Below, piece by piece: positions 1 through 8,777 of a DNA stretch of 64,000 bases (the first letter of the stretch is position 1; the number at the start of each line of letters is the position of its first letter). Origin of the DNA: JBNLBS01 sp050303415 (GTDB lineage: Bacteria; Pseudomonadota; Gammaproteobacteria; Methylococcales; Methylomonadaceae); assembly GCA_050303415.1 (NCBI GenBank), contig JBNLBS010000019.1:16545-80544 (forward strand), given 5' to 3'. The position numbers and the translations under genes were made by a program. Under the pieces are notes generated by a model, which saw nothing but the letters and a program-made list of their open reading frames with translations, was not told the origin of the DNA and did no database searches.

Positions 1-1
1 T

Positions 2-982
2 TTAAAGATCGTCAGGCGTCAGTTTATTTTGTATTTGTACAGCATAATTACCATCGGAAATACCAATTTTACCTTCAAAAACCGGTACACCAGCCGCCTT
101 TAATATTACCGTTTCAGGTAATTCCACAGGAATCACATCACCCTGCTTGAATTCCATAATCTGTTTCAATGGAAGTGTTTTTTCCAGCAATAAGCTATTC
201 ACTTCCACTTCTGTACGTAACAACTCAAAGCGCAAAGAATCCTGCCAACGACTATCTACTTCTCCACGATCACTGGATACCGCATCAAGCAAATCCCTGA
301 TTGGCTCAATCATTGAATACGGCATGGTGATATTAATGTCACCGCCACCACCTTCCAATTCAACATGAATTGTCGAGATAACCACAATTTCAGATGGGCT
401 GACTATATTGGCAAACTGCGGATTCACTTCGGAGTTCATATATTCCAAATCCACATCCATAACAGGCTTCCAGGCTTCTTTAATATCCTTAAAAATCATT
501 TCCATCATCATCCTGATGACGCGCATCTCAGTTGGAGTAAACTCCCGCCCTTCAACCTTATTATAAAATTGTCCGGTACCACCAAAAAAATTATCCACCG
601 CCGTAAAAACCAGTCGTGGCTCCATCACAATTAGAGCTCTCCCACGTAAAGGCGAAAATTTAATTACATTCAGATTGGTCGGAACAAACAAGCCCTGAAC
701 ATATTCAGAAAATTTTTGCACCTGAATACCGGAAATAGAGATTTCCGCCGAACGCCGCAAAAAGTTGAACAAGGTAATACGAAAATATCTGGCAAAGCGC
801 TCATTAATCATCTCCAGAGTCGGCATTCGACCACGAACGATACGCTCCTGACTGTTAAAGTCATAGCTTTTCGCTCCGGCATCAGTTTCCTGACCATCAC
901 CTTCAGTATCTATATCGCCATCATCAACACCATGCAATAAGGCATCGATTTCATCTTGTGAGAGTAAATCAGCTGTAGCCAT
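2..982 (-). CDS. fliM: Flagellar motor switch protein FliM
   Basis: FliM sits in the C-ring of the flagellar basal body, binds phosphorylated CheY and switches rotation direction together with FliG and FliN. The 326-aa product has the family layout: an N-terminal CheY-binding peptide (LLSQDEIDALL, residues 6-16), a central CheC-like domain containing LRGRALIVMEPRLVF near residue 112, and a C-terminal SpoA/FliN-like domain ending in a typical KLTPDDL tail. The length is normal, and the stop codon lies at the very edge of the window. It follows fliL by one base and shares its promoter. The rest of the operon (fliN and beyond) would lie to the left, outside the window. Confidence 0.97.
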   Translation of the reverse strand: MATADLLSQDEIDALLHGVDDGDIDTEGDGQETDAGAKSYDFNSQERIVRGRMPTLEMINERFARYFRITLFNFLRRSAEISISGIQVQKFSEYVQGLFVPTNLNVIKFSPLRGRALIVMEPRLVFTAVDNFFGGTGQFYNKVEGREFTPTEMRVIRMMMEMIFKDIKEAWKPVMDVDLEYMNSEVNPQFANIVSPSEIVVISTIHVELEGGGGDINITMPYSMIEPIRDLLDAVSSDRGEVDSRWQDSLRFELLRTEVEVNSLLLEKTLPLKQIMEFKQGDVIPVELPETVILKAAGVPVFEGKIGISDGNYAVQIQNKLTPDDL

Positions 983-983
983 G

Positions 984-1481
984 TTATTGCATTACAAACG
1001 CTGTAAAAAAAACTTCTTTAATTTGAGTCTTTTCTTCCATTTTTTCCATTACCTTTATAATTTCCTGCTTGATCGCATTACGCAATTGTTCCTTGCCTTC
1101 TCGTGTAGCAAAGCCATTAACATCCTGGGAACCAATCAACATTAATAAATTATTTCGAATCATCGGTTCATGTTTGGTCAAAATATCCGGGGTTCCATCA
1201 TCCTCAACAAGTAATGACAAAGACACCTGTACAAGCTTGGCAATCGACCCCGAAGGAAAGTCTACAATTAAAGGGTCCGCCATATAAAAGTAAGTTTCAT
1301 TTTTAACGGCAACCTGCTCTTCATCAACAGAGTCTTTGGGCGTATCAGTCATTAAAAAAAAGTAAACCGCTATTCCACCCGCACTTAATAACAAGACGGT
1401 TGCTACTATTATGATCAGCTTTTTAAAGGAACGCTTTCCACCCTCTTCACCCAATTCAAATTCCTGCTCACTCTCTGCCAT
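984..1481 (-). CDS. fliL: Flagellar basal body protein FliL
   Basis: FliL is a single-pass inner-membrane protein around the stator/rotor that supports motor torque. The acidic N-terminus (AESEQEFELGEEGG) precedes one membrane segment (KKLIIIVATVLLLSAGGIAVYFF, about residues 20-42) and a periplasmic FliL domain with the usual end (REGKEQLRNAIKQEI ... VFFTAFVMQ). A longer reading from a TTG at 1499 is possible. I chose the ATG at 1481 because an AAGG/GGAG ribosome site sits 7-13 bases upstream, inside the extended frame. A sigma-54 promoter lies about 30 bases upstream. In relatives the gene before fliL is normally fliK, which here is 46 kb away. Confidence 0.95.
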   Translation of the reverse strand: MAESEQEFELGEEGGKRSFKKLIIIVATVLLLSAGGIAVYFFLMTDTPKDSVDEEQVAVKNETYFYMADPLIVDFPSGSIAKLVQVSLSLLVEDDGTPDILTKHEPMIRNNLLMLIGSQDVNGFATREGKEQLRNAIKQEIIKVMEKMEEKTQIKEVFFTAFVMQ

Positions 1482-1511
1482 ATTAAGACCCTTCTCCAAT
1501 TTTTAAATGCA

Positions 1512-1528
1512 AGCAAAACCTAAGCCAA
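1512..1528 (-). promoter_or_regulatory. Sigma-54 promoter of fliLM
   Basis: Read on the minus strand this is TTGGCTTAGGTTTTGCT, with GG and GC elements separated by exactly 10 bases, as RpoN requires. It lies just upstream of fliL. The FlrA/FlrC enhancer-binding proteins encoded at 54.8-59.1 kb are natural activators. Confidence 0.8.
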
Positions 1529-1771
1529 ATTATATTATTTTATAAAAAACAATACATTACCAATGCGCTAGAAAATACCCTATCAATAAATGCTTTGTCA
1601 AAAAACAGATATTTGACGCTCGGCCACACTATCCACACCTATTTTAACCGACTATAGTACACAATTAATGGACAGTATATACATAAAGCATGATTTACTA
1701 CAGTCACAAAAAAAGGGTAAAACCATAAAAGTATTACCCTTATTTTAAATGTTTGATTCAACACATTACAT

Positions 1772-1972
1772 TTAAAATGCGCTCCCCGGTTTAACGCCCA
1801 TTTTTTTCAAAATTATCGCCAAGGGACAAAAGCCTGTTATTGCGGACTGTAATAAATTCAAACCGACAAAACCGGTAAACCATAGCCAATACAATGAATG
1901 TAAATGTGCCAGTAATACACTGGTTAAAATAAACATGCCCGCAACAGCCAATACCATTCGATCTATCGTCAT
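1772..1972 (-). CDS. DUF2892 (YgaP-like) small membrane protein
   Basis: This 66-aa protein is almost entirely two hydrophobic helices (roughly residues 5-25 and 29-50) separated by a short turn. It has the NLLQSAITGFCPLAIILKKMG signature of the DUF2892 membrane domain, which is also found fused to rhodanese in YgaP. It is probably an inner-membrane protein; the molecular role is not known. It stands alone between the fliL promoter and a divergent response regulator gene, and I see no catalytic rhodanese partner. The conserved FCPL cysteine is present. The family call rests on motif recognition. Confidence 0.8.
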   Translation of the reverse strand: MTIDRMVLAVAGMFILTSVLLAHLHSLYWLWFTGFVGLNLLQSAITGFCPLAIILKKMGVKPGSAF

Positions 1973-2157
1973 AAAATCTCCTAGCTCTGATAAAACAAGT
2001 ACTAATTCTCGCTTCGTTAATGTAGCTTTAACAACCCAACATTAACTGCTATAATCATTCACTATTTTCACATCGTTCCATTTTATACTCACAAAAGCAC
2101 ACCTAATAATTTGATTTAAATAACAAATCCTCTTTTTAACGCATCAAGGACTTGCTT

Positions 2158-2928
2158 ATGTTAAAAGAAACTCAACTTTTTTCCATTCTGATTGCGGATG
2201 ACAATGAAATCAATCGTTTATTACTCAGTCATCAACTGGAACAGTACACGCAAAATATTACCATGGCCAAAAATGGAAATGAAGCTTTGGAATATTTTCA
2301 AAAAAACAAATTTGATCTTATCTTACTTGACCTGCAAATGCCCGGCTATAGCGGCTTTGAATTGATTAAACAATGCCGCGTTAAAGATTGTATTAACACC
2401 AATACACCAACCGTCGCTATAACCGCTCACGCCAGAGACAGCCAACGTAAAGATATCATCGCCCTGGGCTTTGATGAATGTCTGATAAAACCCGTATTAG
2501 CTGAACAGCTGGCTGAAATTATCAATCTATGGTTGCCGGAGAAACCCGAGGATAAAAATATATCGTCATCACCAGACTACATACAAATCATGTTAGACAA
2601 AACTAACTATAATTACGCACTTACTCACACGATATTCGACAAACTATTTAGCGAACTGCCCGAACAACTGGCTTCCATTAAAAACCTAATGGAAATAGAA
2701 CAATTTAAAAATGCAATGGATTTAGCTCACAAACTTTTAGGCACCGTCAGTTTTTGTGGTTTTAATGATATAAAAGAACCCTGTGCACAATTGGAAAGCG
2801 CTCTGTTAAACCAACAAAACTCTGAAGGATGGTACTATTTCAACCTGGTTCAAGAACGGACCGAGGAATTATGCGCTCAACAAGACGATATTATGAATAA
2901 ACTTAATAATGCACTGAGCCCACAATAA
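2158..2928 (+). CDS. Response regulator with REC and HPt domains
   Basis: An N-terminal receiver domain (residues ~8-125) shows the acidic pocket (IADDNEINRLLL), the phospho-acceptor aspartate in DLILLDLQMPGYSG and the conserved lysine in ECLIKPV. The C-terminal half (about 150-250) resembles an HPt four-helix domain; the likely phospho-histidine is in MDLAHKLLGTVSFCGF. Such REC-HPt proteins act as intermediates in phosphorelays fed by a hybrid kinase encoded elsewhere. I chose the ATG at 2158 over the in-frame TTG at 2152 because AAGGA sits 7 bases before it. No DNA-binding domain is present. The gene is monocistronic, ending at a strong terminator. Confidence 0.88.
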   Translation: MLKETQLFSILIADDNEINRLLLSHQLEQYTQNITMAKNGNEALEYFQKNKFDLILLDLQMPGYSGFELIKQCRVKDCINTNTPTVAITAHARDSQRKDIIALGFDECLIKPVLAEQLAEIINLWLPEKPEDKNISSSPDYIQIMLDKTNYNYALTHTIFDKLFSELPEQLASIKNLMEIEQFKNAMDLAHKLLGTVSFCGFNDIKEPCAQLESALLNQQNSEGWYYFNLVQERTEELCAQQDDIMNKLNNALSPQ

Positions 2929-2942
2929 GCCCATTTATTTTA

Positions 2943-2980
2943 AGCTATAAAAAAAGCCCTTTCGGGCTTTTTTTATAGCT
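2943..2980. terminator. Bidirectional intrinsic terminator
   Basis: This is a perfect 17-bp inverted repeat with a TTTC loop: AGCTAT, seven A, GCCC / GGGC, seven T, ATAGCT. It has T runs on both strands and lies between the convergent REC-HPt gene and fimV, so it can terminate both. Confidence 0.95.
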
Positions 2981-2994
2981 AAATGCTTAACACT

Positions 2995-5919
2995 TTAACC
3001 TAAACTGTCGATTATCGATTGAGCCACTTCTTTTTGTTTTTCATTCCCTTTCTCTAAAACTTCCCGGGCCATTGACTCAGCTGCTTCCTTATCATCCATT
3101 CCCAAATAGGCTCTTGCTAAATCAATCTTGGTTTCAAATTCATCCATGTCGGTTAGGTCAGTAACATTTTGCTCTGAACTCTGCTCTTGATTTTCAGTAT
3201 CAGGAAAATCAAGATCAAAATCGAAGTCGGATTCATCAATTGTCTTTTCCTCTTCAGCGTCAGATTCTTGTTCCAAGCCTTCCGGTAATTCAAGCGAATC
3301 TAATGAAATGCCTGACTCTTCTGTCTTCTCAAGAGTTCCTTCCTCCTCAAGAGGCAACTCAAAATCAAAATCTATTGATTCAATTTCTTCAGTATTTTCC
3401 GATGCAGCCTGTACTGAACTATCTGATGTATCAGCGACGTTTTCATTCGGCAAATCCAGTGAATCTAAATCAAAGTCCAGTGTCCGGTCTTCAGCTATTT
3501 CAGGCTTTTCCTTAGCCTCAACCTGCATATCGGAGTCCAAATCAAAGCTATCCAAATCAAAGTCTAACGTATGATTATCAATTTCCTGCACAGTCTCAGT
3601 CTCGGCCTTTATCTCAGTGACAGAGTCAGCCATAAAACTTTCTTCCGGTTCAGCTTCTGATGATTGCACCTCATCCTTCGGCTCATCAACAGCGGGTTCT
3701 TTTTCCAAATCCTCCGCCATAATATCTTCAACCGAATCATCTAAAGATAAATCAAAATCCAAAGCATCCAAGTCATCCGTATCCTCAAACTCTGACTGCT
3801 TTTCCTGTTCAAGATCATCATTTACCTGCTCAGCAGGGGATGCCTTTGCTTCTGTGTCGGAAGCTGCATTTTCAGCTGTCGTTCCAGCTTCGGACAAGCT
3901 TAACTCCGAATCAGGACTGAGTTCTTTTCTCATCTCCAACAACTTATCCCAAAAAGCACTGTCTTCCTGCTTTCCTTCGGCGGCCAGCTGATTACTATAC
4001 TCGTCAAACGCCTGCAAATTTTCATTGGCATAAAAAATTTCAAGCAATTTTAATTTGCATTCATCGCGCTCCGGCTGATCTATTATTGCCTGACGCATTA
4101 ATTCTTCAGCTTGTTGATACCGACCATAAGCTAAATAAACATCTGCTTCAGAGACGGGGTCCACTTCCGTTTGTTCGGTTTCAAAAGCATCAAAATCTGT
4201 TGCTGAAGAAAAATCGCTGATAAACGAACTTTCGCCAGTATTGCCGATATCATAACTGGCATTATCTTCCATAATAGGAACAGCCAGCGCTTCATCCGTA
4301 TTAGGCAGATTAATTTCAGACGTTGCAGCAAACATGCTTTCGCTATTGGTTTGCTCCTCAACTTTGCGCTTACGCCACCACAACACACCTAATCCGCCAA
4401 AAATTAGTGCCGCCCCCCCTGCAATAATCCATGTAAACAGTCCTATTCCCGAATCATCCGTTATAACTTCGGGTTTTGGTTTTACTCTTGTACGTACTTT
4501 TTCTTTTTTCGGTTCTTCGGATTTGATTACAGCGGGCTTGCTTGCCTCAGGAGTCGCTTCCGGTTTTTTTACTGTGGGTTTGGCTGCAGTAGCCGGTGCA
4601 GTAGTAGCTGTCGCTGTTGTTGATGCAACTTTTCCCTGGTCACCCTGTGTCTGCTGTGCTACTTGTTTTGAAGTTTCCTCTGCAACCTGATCCGGTTGAA
4701 TACTTGTCTGTGATTTTGCAACTGAATCGATTGACGCCTTCTCTTCTTCACTTACTGTTGCTTCCTTCGGCTGTGTTCTATTTTGTAATGCAGCTATCTG
4801 GGCATCTTTTAATGCCAACATTTTCTGCATCATCATCAGTTGCTGTTCCAGGCGCTCTAACTTAATTCTCAAACTAGCCGTTTCTTCAGTCTCAGCAGTT
4901 TTTGTTTCAACAGTCACTGCCGTTTCATCAACCTTAGCACCTTCATCACCCGGCACATCATCCGTCTCACCGGCGGCCAGAACAACATCTTCTGCAATAT
5001 CCTCTTCTGTTGGTGCAACTAACGTTAATTTACTGTCAATTTCCGGTTGTTTCTCCTCAGCAACTGGTTCAGACTTTTTCTCAGAAACCGGTTGTATCCG
5101 GCCCTGCCACACTTTATTTTGTCTGTTATACTCCGCCAACGCCTGCGTACGTGAAATTTTAATAATTTCATTCTTTTCAGGAACGTCTATAGAGGCATTT
5201 GCCATCAGGGCATTAATATTCTTCTTATAGAAAGCTTTCGGATTTGCCTCATATAAAGCAATAACCATCTGTTCCGTGGCAACATCATCATTATTATTGA
5301 CCCTTTCAGCCACTTTCCAAAGCGTATCGCCTTTATCAGCAGTTGTCGTCTTTACCTGTCCCTCTGTTGTCACGGCAGTCTGCTGCACTTCCTTAGCAGG
5401 AGCCTCCGGTGACTCCACCTGAAAGTCCTTAGTCACAGCCGCCGCTTTAGGTTCAGTTTTTTCAACAGCAGGTTTGGACGTTACGGTTACTGGCACCACA
5501 GTTTGCTGATAAGTAGCCGGTGGATCCACCAAAACTGTAAATTCACGATAAAGCCTGCCTTTAGGCCAGGTTACCTCCAGCATAAAATCAAGAAAGGGCT
5601 CTTTTAAAGCTTCTGATGATGTTAGCTTGATACTAATTGAACCATCTGCTCGAGCTATTTTTTCAAATTTAATTTTTGATAAAAAATAGTTCCAGGTAAT
5701 ACCGGCTTCGTCAAACTTATCAGGAGAAGCCAGTTTTACCTTAATATCATCAATATGCTCACCAACGGAAACTTCCAAACCGATCTCTGCATCGAGATTT
5801 TGATTAAGAGCCGAATGCAATTTTATATCGCCAATTCCCAATGGATACCCGCTCGCCGGAGCCAATAACGATACTAGCGCTATAGTCTTAGTTAAATTGC
5901 GCACTACATTCTCCTTCAC
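2995..5919 (-). CDS. fimV: FimV-type peptidoglycan-binding polar hub protein
   Basis: FimV organises cell-pole structures, including type IV pili and in some bacteria the polar flagellum and chemosensory arrays. The 974-aa product begins with a signal peptide and the FimV N-terminal domain (LGIGDIKLHSALNQNLDAEI). It continues with a LysM domain (about 195-255, DKGDTLWKVAERVN), a coiled coil (LRIKLERLEQQLMMMQKM) and a single membrane helix (GIGLFTWIIAGGAALIFGGLG). The cytoplasmic half is very acidic, with TPR-like YLAYGRYQQAEELMRQAI and the conserved C-terminal cap DLARAYLGMDDKEAAESMA. The acidic linker carries several DFDLD-type repeats. The neighbour asd upstream is the usual arrangement in gammaproteobacteria. 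Confidence 0.95.
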   Translation of the reverse strand: MKENVVRNLTKTIALVSLLAPASGYPLGIGDIKLHSALNQNLDAEIGLEVSVGEHIDDIKVKLASPDKFDEAGITWNYFLSKIKFEKIARADGSISIKLTSSEALKEPFLDFMLEVTWPKGRLYREFTVLVDPPATYQQTVVPVTVTSKPAVEKTEPKAAAVTKDFQVESPEAPAKEVQQTAVTTEGQVKTTTADKGDTLWKVAERVNNNDDVATEQMVIALYEANPKAFYKKNINALMANASIDVPEKNEIIKISRTQALAEYNRQNKVWQGRIQPVSEKKSEPVAEEKQPEIDSKLTLVAPTEEDIAEDVVLAAGETDDVPGDEGAKVDETAVTVETKTAETEETASLRIKLERLEQQLMMMQKMLALKDAQIAALQNRTQPKEATVSEEEKASIDSVAKSQTSIQPDQVAEETSKQVAQQTQGDQGKVASTTATATTAPATAAKPTVKKPEATPEASKPAVIKSEEPKKEKVRTRVKPKPEVITDDSGIGLFTWIIAGGAALIFGGLGVLWWRKRKVEEQTNSESMFAATSEINLPNTDEALAVPIMEDNASYDIGNTGESSFISDFSSATDFDAFETEQTEVDPVSEADVYLAYGRYQQAEELMRQAIIDQPERDECKLKLLEIFYANENLQAFDEYSNQLAAEGKQEDSAFWDKLLEMRKELSPDSELSLSEAGTTAENAASDTEAKASPAEQVNDDLEQEKQSEFEDTDDLDALDFDLSLDDSVEDIMAEDLEKEPAVDEPKDEVQSSEAEPEESFMADSVTEIKAETETVQEIDNHTLDFDLDSFDLDSDMQVEAKEKPEIAEDRTLDFDLDSLDLPNENVADTSDSSVQAASENTEEIESIDFDFELPLEEEGTLEKTEESGISLDSLELPEGLEQESDAEEEKTIDESDFDFDLDFPDTENQEQSSEQNVTDLTDMDEFETKIDLARAYLGMDDKEAAESMAREVLEKGNEKQKEVAQSIIDSLG

Positions 5920-5973
5920 ACAAATTCGCCATACTCTCTATCTATAACAATAAAATATACAACTAAGCTTAGC

Positions 5974-6996
5974 CTAGATGTAATTTTTTACTAGTTCTTC
6001 GGCAATTTGAACGCTATTTAATGCCGCTCCTTTACGAACATTATCTCCAACCACCCATAAATCAATACCTTTTGGATGTGAAATATCTTCGCGAATCCGG
6101 CCAACAAAAACATCATCATTCCCTGAAGACTCGGTAACAGCCGTTGGATATCCGCCATCTTTATGCTCATCCATTACCGTTACACCAGGCGCGTTAATTA
6201 ATAAATTGCGCACACTGTCTGCATCAATTTTATTTCGTGTTTCAATATGCACAGCTTCAGAGTGACCATAAAAAACCGGCACCCTAACCGCAGTAGGGTT
6301 GACATTGATAGTTTCATCACCCAGAATTTTGCGCGTCTCCCAAACCATTTTCATTTCTTCTTTGGTATAGCCATTGTCCATAAACACATCAATTTGCGGC
6401 AATACATTAAAAGCAATCTGCTTTGGATAAACTTTTGCTTCAATTGGCTTACCATTCAAAAGCCTAGAGGTTTGTTGAACAACCTCCTCTATACCTTGCT
6501 TCCCCGTACCGGAAACCGCCTGATAAGTACAAACATTGATTCGCTCAATACCCACCGCATCATAAATCGGTTTTAATGCCACTAACATTTGAATTGTGGA
6601 ACAATTCGGGTTGGCAATAATCCCTCTCGTCGTGTATTCAGCAACTTTATCCGGGTTAACCTCAGGGACCACCAGGGGAATATCATCGTCATAACGAAAT
6701 TGTGAGGTGTTATCAATCACCACACAACCTGCTGCCGCAGCTTTAGGAGCATATTCAGCAGAAATGGACGCGCCGGCAGAAAACAATCCGATTTGAACTT
6801 TGGAAAAATCAAATTCGGCCAAATCCTGAACCGTTAAACTGCCGCCATTAAAGGCTATTTTCTTTCCCACCGAACGACTACTGGCCAGGGCATATACCTC
6901 ACCGACTGGAAATTTACGTTCTTCCAGTATTGACAACATGGCTTCACCAACCGCACCGGTTGCACCGACAACGGCAACATTATATTTTTTACTCAT
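5974..6996 (-). CDS. asd: Aspartate-semialdehyde dehydrogenase
   Basis: Asd reduces aspartyl phosphate to aspartate semialdehyde with NADPH, feeding lysine/diaminopimelate, threonine and methionine synthesis. The N-terminal nucleotide-binding loop (VVGATGAVGEAML) is followed by the active-site cysteine in NPNCSTIQM (about residue 130) and the catalytic histidine region VPVFYGHSEAVHIE. The length of 340 aa is normal. Its ATG overlaps the leuB stop as TAATG, so the two are translationally coupled in a leuC-leuD-leuB-asd operon. The co-location with leucine genes is common in gammaproteobacteria. Confidence 0.98.
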   Translation of the reverse strand: MSKKYNVAVVGATGAVGEAMLSILEERKFPVGEVYALASSRSVGKKIAFNGGSLTVQDLAEFDFSKVQIGLFSAGASISAEYAPKAAAAGCVVIDNTSQFRYDDDIPLVVPEVNPDKVAEYTTRGIIANPNCSTIQMLVALKPIYDAVGIERINVCTYQAVSGTGKQGIEEVVQQTSRLLNGKPIEAKVYPKQIAFNVLPQIDVFMDNGYTKEEMKMVWETRKILGDETINVNPTAVRVPVFYGHSEAVHIETRNKIDADSVRNLLINAPGVTVMDEHKDGGYPTAVTESSGNDDVFVGRIREDISHPKGIDLWVVGDNVRKGAALNSVQIAEELVKNYI

Positions 6997-8084
6997 TAAA
7001 CTGCTCCATTCTGTAAGGCGGCAACAATCGCATCACCCATTTCAGATGTATTCACTTTTCTCATACCCTCAGAATATATATCCTCGGTACGAATATTTGC
7101 ATCCAATGCAGCATTAACTGCCGCTTCAATTCTATCTGCGGCTTCCGCCTCATCAAAGGTATAACGCAACATCATTGCTGCGGACAGAATAGTTGCAATC
7201 GGATTGGCAATACCCTGTCCTGCAATATCCGGTGCTGAACCATGAATCGGCTCATACATACCCTTACCATTAGCATCTAACGACGCCGATGGCAGCATGC
7301 CAATCGAACCGGTCAACATTGCAGCGGTATCTGACAAGATATCACCGAACATATTGGTGGTAACCATCACATCAAACTGCTTCGGGGCCCTAACCAACTG
7401 CATGGAAGCATTATCAACATACATATGAGTAACGTCTACATCCGGATAATCTTTTGCCACTTCATCAACCACTTCTCGCCACAATTCCGTGCACTCCAAC
7501 ACATTTGCCTTATCCACAGAACATAAGCGTTTATTACGCTTTTGTGCAATGTCAAAGGCTGAATGAGCGATACGCCTTATTTCCGACTCGGTATAAACCA
7601 GCGTGTTATACCCCTGACGCTCACCATCTTCCAGTATTTTTATGCCGCGAGGCTGGCCAAAATAAATACCACCGGTTAACTCTCTTACAATCATTAAATC
7701 CAAACCGGAAACCACTTCCGGTTTTAAGGTAGACGCATCCACCAATTGTGGATATAGAATGGCCGGCCGTAAATTGGAAAACAATTCCAATACCGATCTT
7801 AAACCCAGCAAACCTTTTTCCGGTCTAAGCGCAATATCCAACGACTCCCATTTTCGCCCCCCAACTGCACCCAATAACACGGCATCTGCTTGTTTAACCA
7901 ACTCTATAGTGTGCTGTGGAAACGGCGAACCATACTCATCAAAGGCTGCCCCACCGATTAAGCCATTTTCAAACTCCAGACCCAAACCCATTTGATTATT
8001 TAAACACTGCAAAACCTTAATCGCTTCTGCAATGATTTCCGGGCCTATCCCGTCCCCCGGTAGAACTGCAATTTTTTTCGTCAT
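6996..8084 (-). CDS. leuB: 3-isopropylmalate dehydrogenase
   Basis: LeuB oxidises and decarboxylates 3-isopropylmalate to 2-ketoisocaproate using NAD, the third step of leucine synthesis. The 362-aa protein has the N-terminal LPGDGIGPEI motif, substrate-binding arginines around LRPAILYPQL and VRELTGGIYFG, metal ligands in TNMFGDILSDTAA, and the NAD-binding EPIHGSAPDIAGQGIANP. It lies 42 bases downstream of leuD and overlaps asd by one base. Confidence 0.98.
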   Translation of the reverse strand: MTKKIAVLPGDGIGPEIIAEAIKVLQCLNNQMGLGLEFENGLIGGAAFDEYGSPFPQHTIELVKQADAVLLGAVGGRKWESLDIALRPEKGLLGLRSVLELFSNLRPAILYPQLVDASTLKPEVVSGLDLMIVRELTGGIYFGQPRGIKILEDGERQGYNTLVYTESEIRRIAHSAFDIAQKRNKRLCSVDKANVLECTELWREVVDEVAKDYPDVDVTHMYVDNASMQLVRAPKQFDVMVTTNMFGDILSDTAAMLTGSIGMLPSASLDANGKGMYEPIHGSAPDIAGQGIANPIATILSAAMMLRYTFDEAEAADRIEAAVNAALDANIRTEDIYSEGMRKVNTSEMGDAIVAALQNGAV

Positions 8085-8126
8085 TAATTAACCCTATTTT
8101 CGTACAAATTGTTGTTTGTCAGAATA

Positions 8127-8762
8127 TTAATCAGCAAACAACCATGGTGCTCTTTTCGCACGTTCTTTTTCATAGGCTTTGATTTTGTCGGCATGTTGCA
8201 GAGATAAGGCAATATCATCCAAACCATTTAACAGGCGATATCTGCGATTTTCATCGACCTCAAAACTCAAACTGCGGCCTGACGGTGTGGTAATGGTTTG
8301 CTGTTCCAAATCAATGGTTAATTGGTAGCCGGGCTCCAGTTCCTTAAACAATTCATCGACCAGGTCGGCAGCCAGAACAATCGGCAACAAACCGTTCTTA
8401 AAACAGTTGTTATAAAAAATATCGGCAAAACTGGGCGCTATAATGGCTCTAAAACCATAATCCTCCAATGCCCAGGGTGCATGCTCTCGGGATGAACCAC
8501 AGCCGAAATTTTCCCGGGTTAATAAAATCTCAGCGCCTTGATATTCAGGCTTGTTCAAGACAAAATCCTGATTCAAAGGTCGGTTGGTACAATCCATTTC
8601 CGGCTCACCATGATCCAGATACCGCCATTCATCAAATAAATAGGGGCCAAAACCGGCACGTCTGATGGATTTTAAAAACTGCTTGGGAATAATGGCATCT
8701 GTATCTATGTTTGCCCTATCCAAAGGTGCAACCAATGCGCTTACTTTTTTAAATGCTTTCAT
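8127..8762 (-). CDS. leuD: 3-isopropylmalate dehydratase small subunit
   Basis: LeuD is the swivelling small subunit that pairs with LeuC to isomerise 2-isopropylmalate to 3-isopropylmalate. The 211-aa product carries the family motifs DTDAIIPKQFL near the start and ENFGCGSSREHAPWAL in the middle, with the substrate-contacting SSRE. It starts 15 bases after leuC ends, and their stoichiometric partnership fits tight coupling. Confidence 0.98.
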   Translation of the reverse strand: MKAFKKVSALVAPLDRANIDTDAIIPKQFLKSIRRAGFGPYLFDEWRYLDHGEPEMDCTNRPLNQDFVLNKPEYQGAEILLTRENFGCGSSREHAPWALEDYGFRAIIAPSFADIFYNNCFKNGLLPIVLAADLVDELFKELEPGYQLTIDLEQQTITTPSGRSLSFEVDENRRYRLLNGLDDIALSLQHADKIKAYEKERAKRAPWLFAD

Positions 8763-8777
8763 GACTACAACACCTGA

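Noticed and set aside
3240..4865. Several plus-strand frames of 80-120 aa
   Set aside because: They are Ser/Lys-rich shadows of the acidic, repetitive part of fimV on the other strand.
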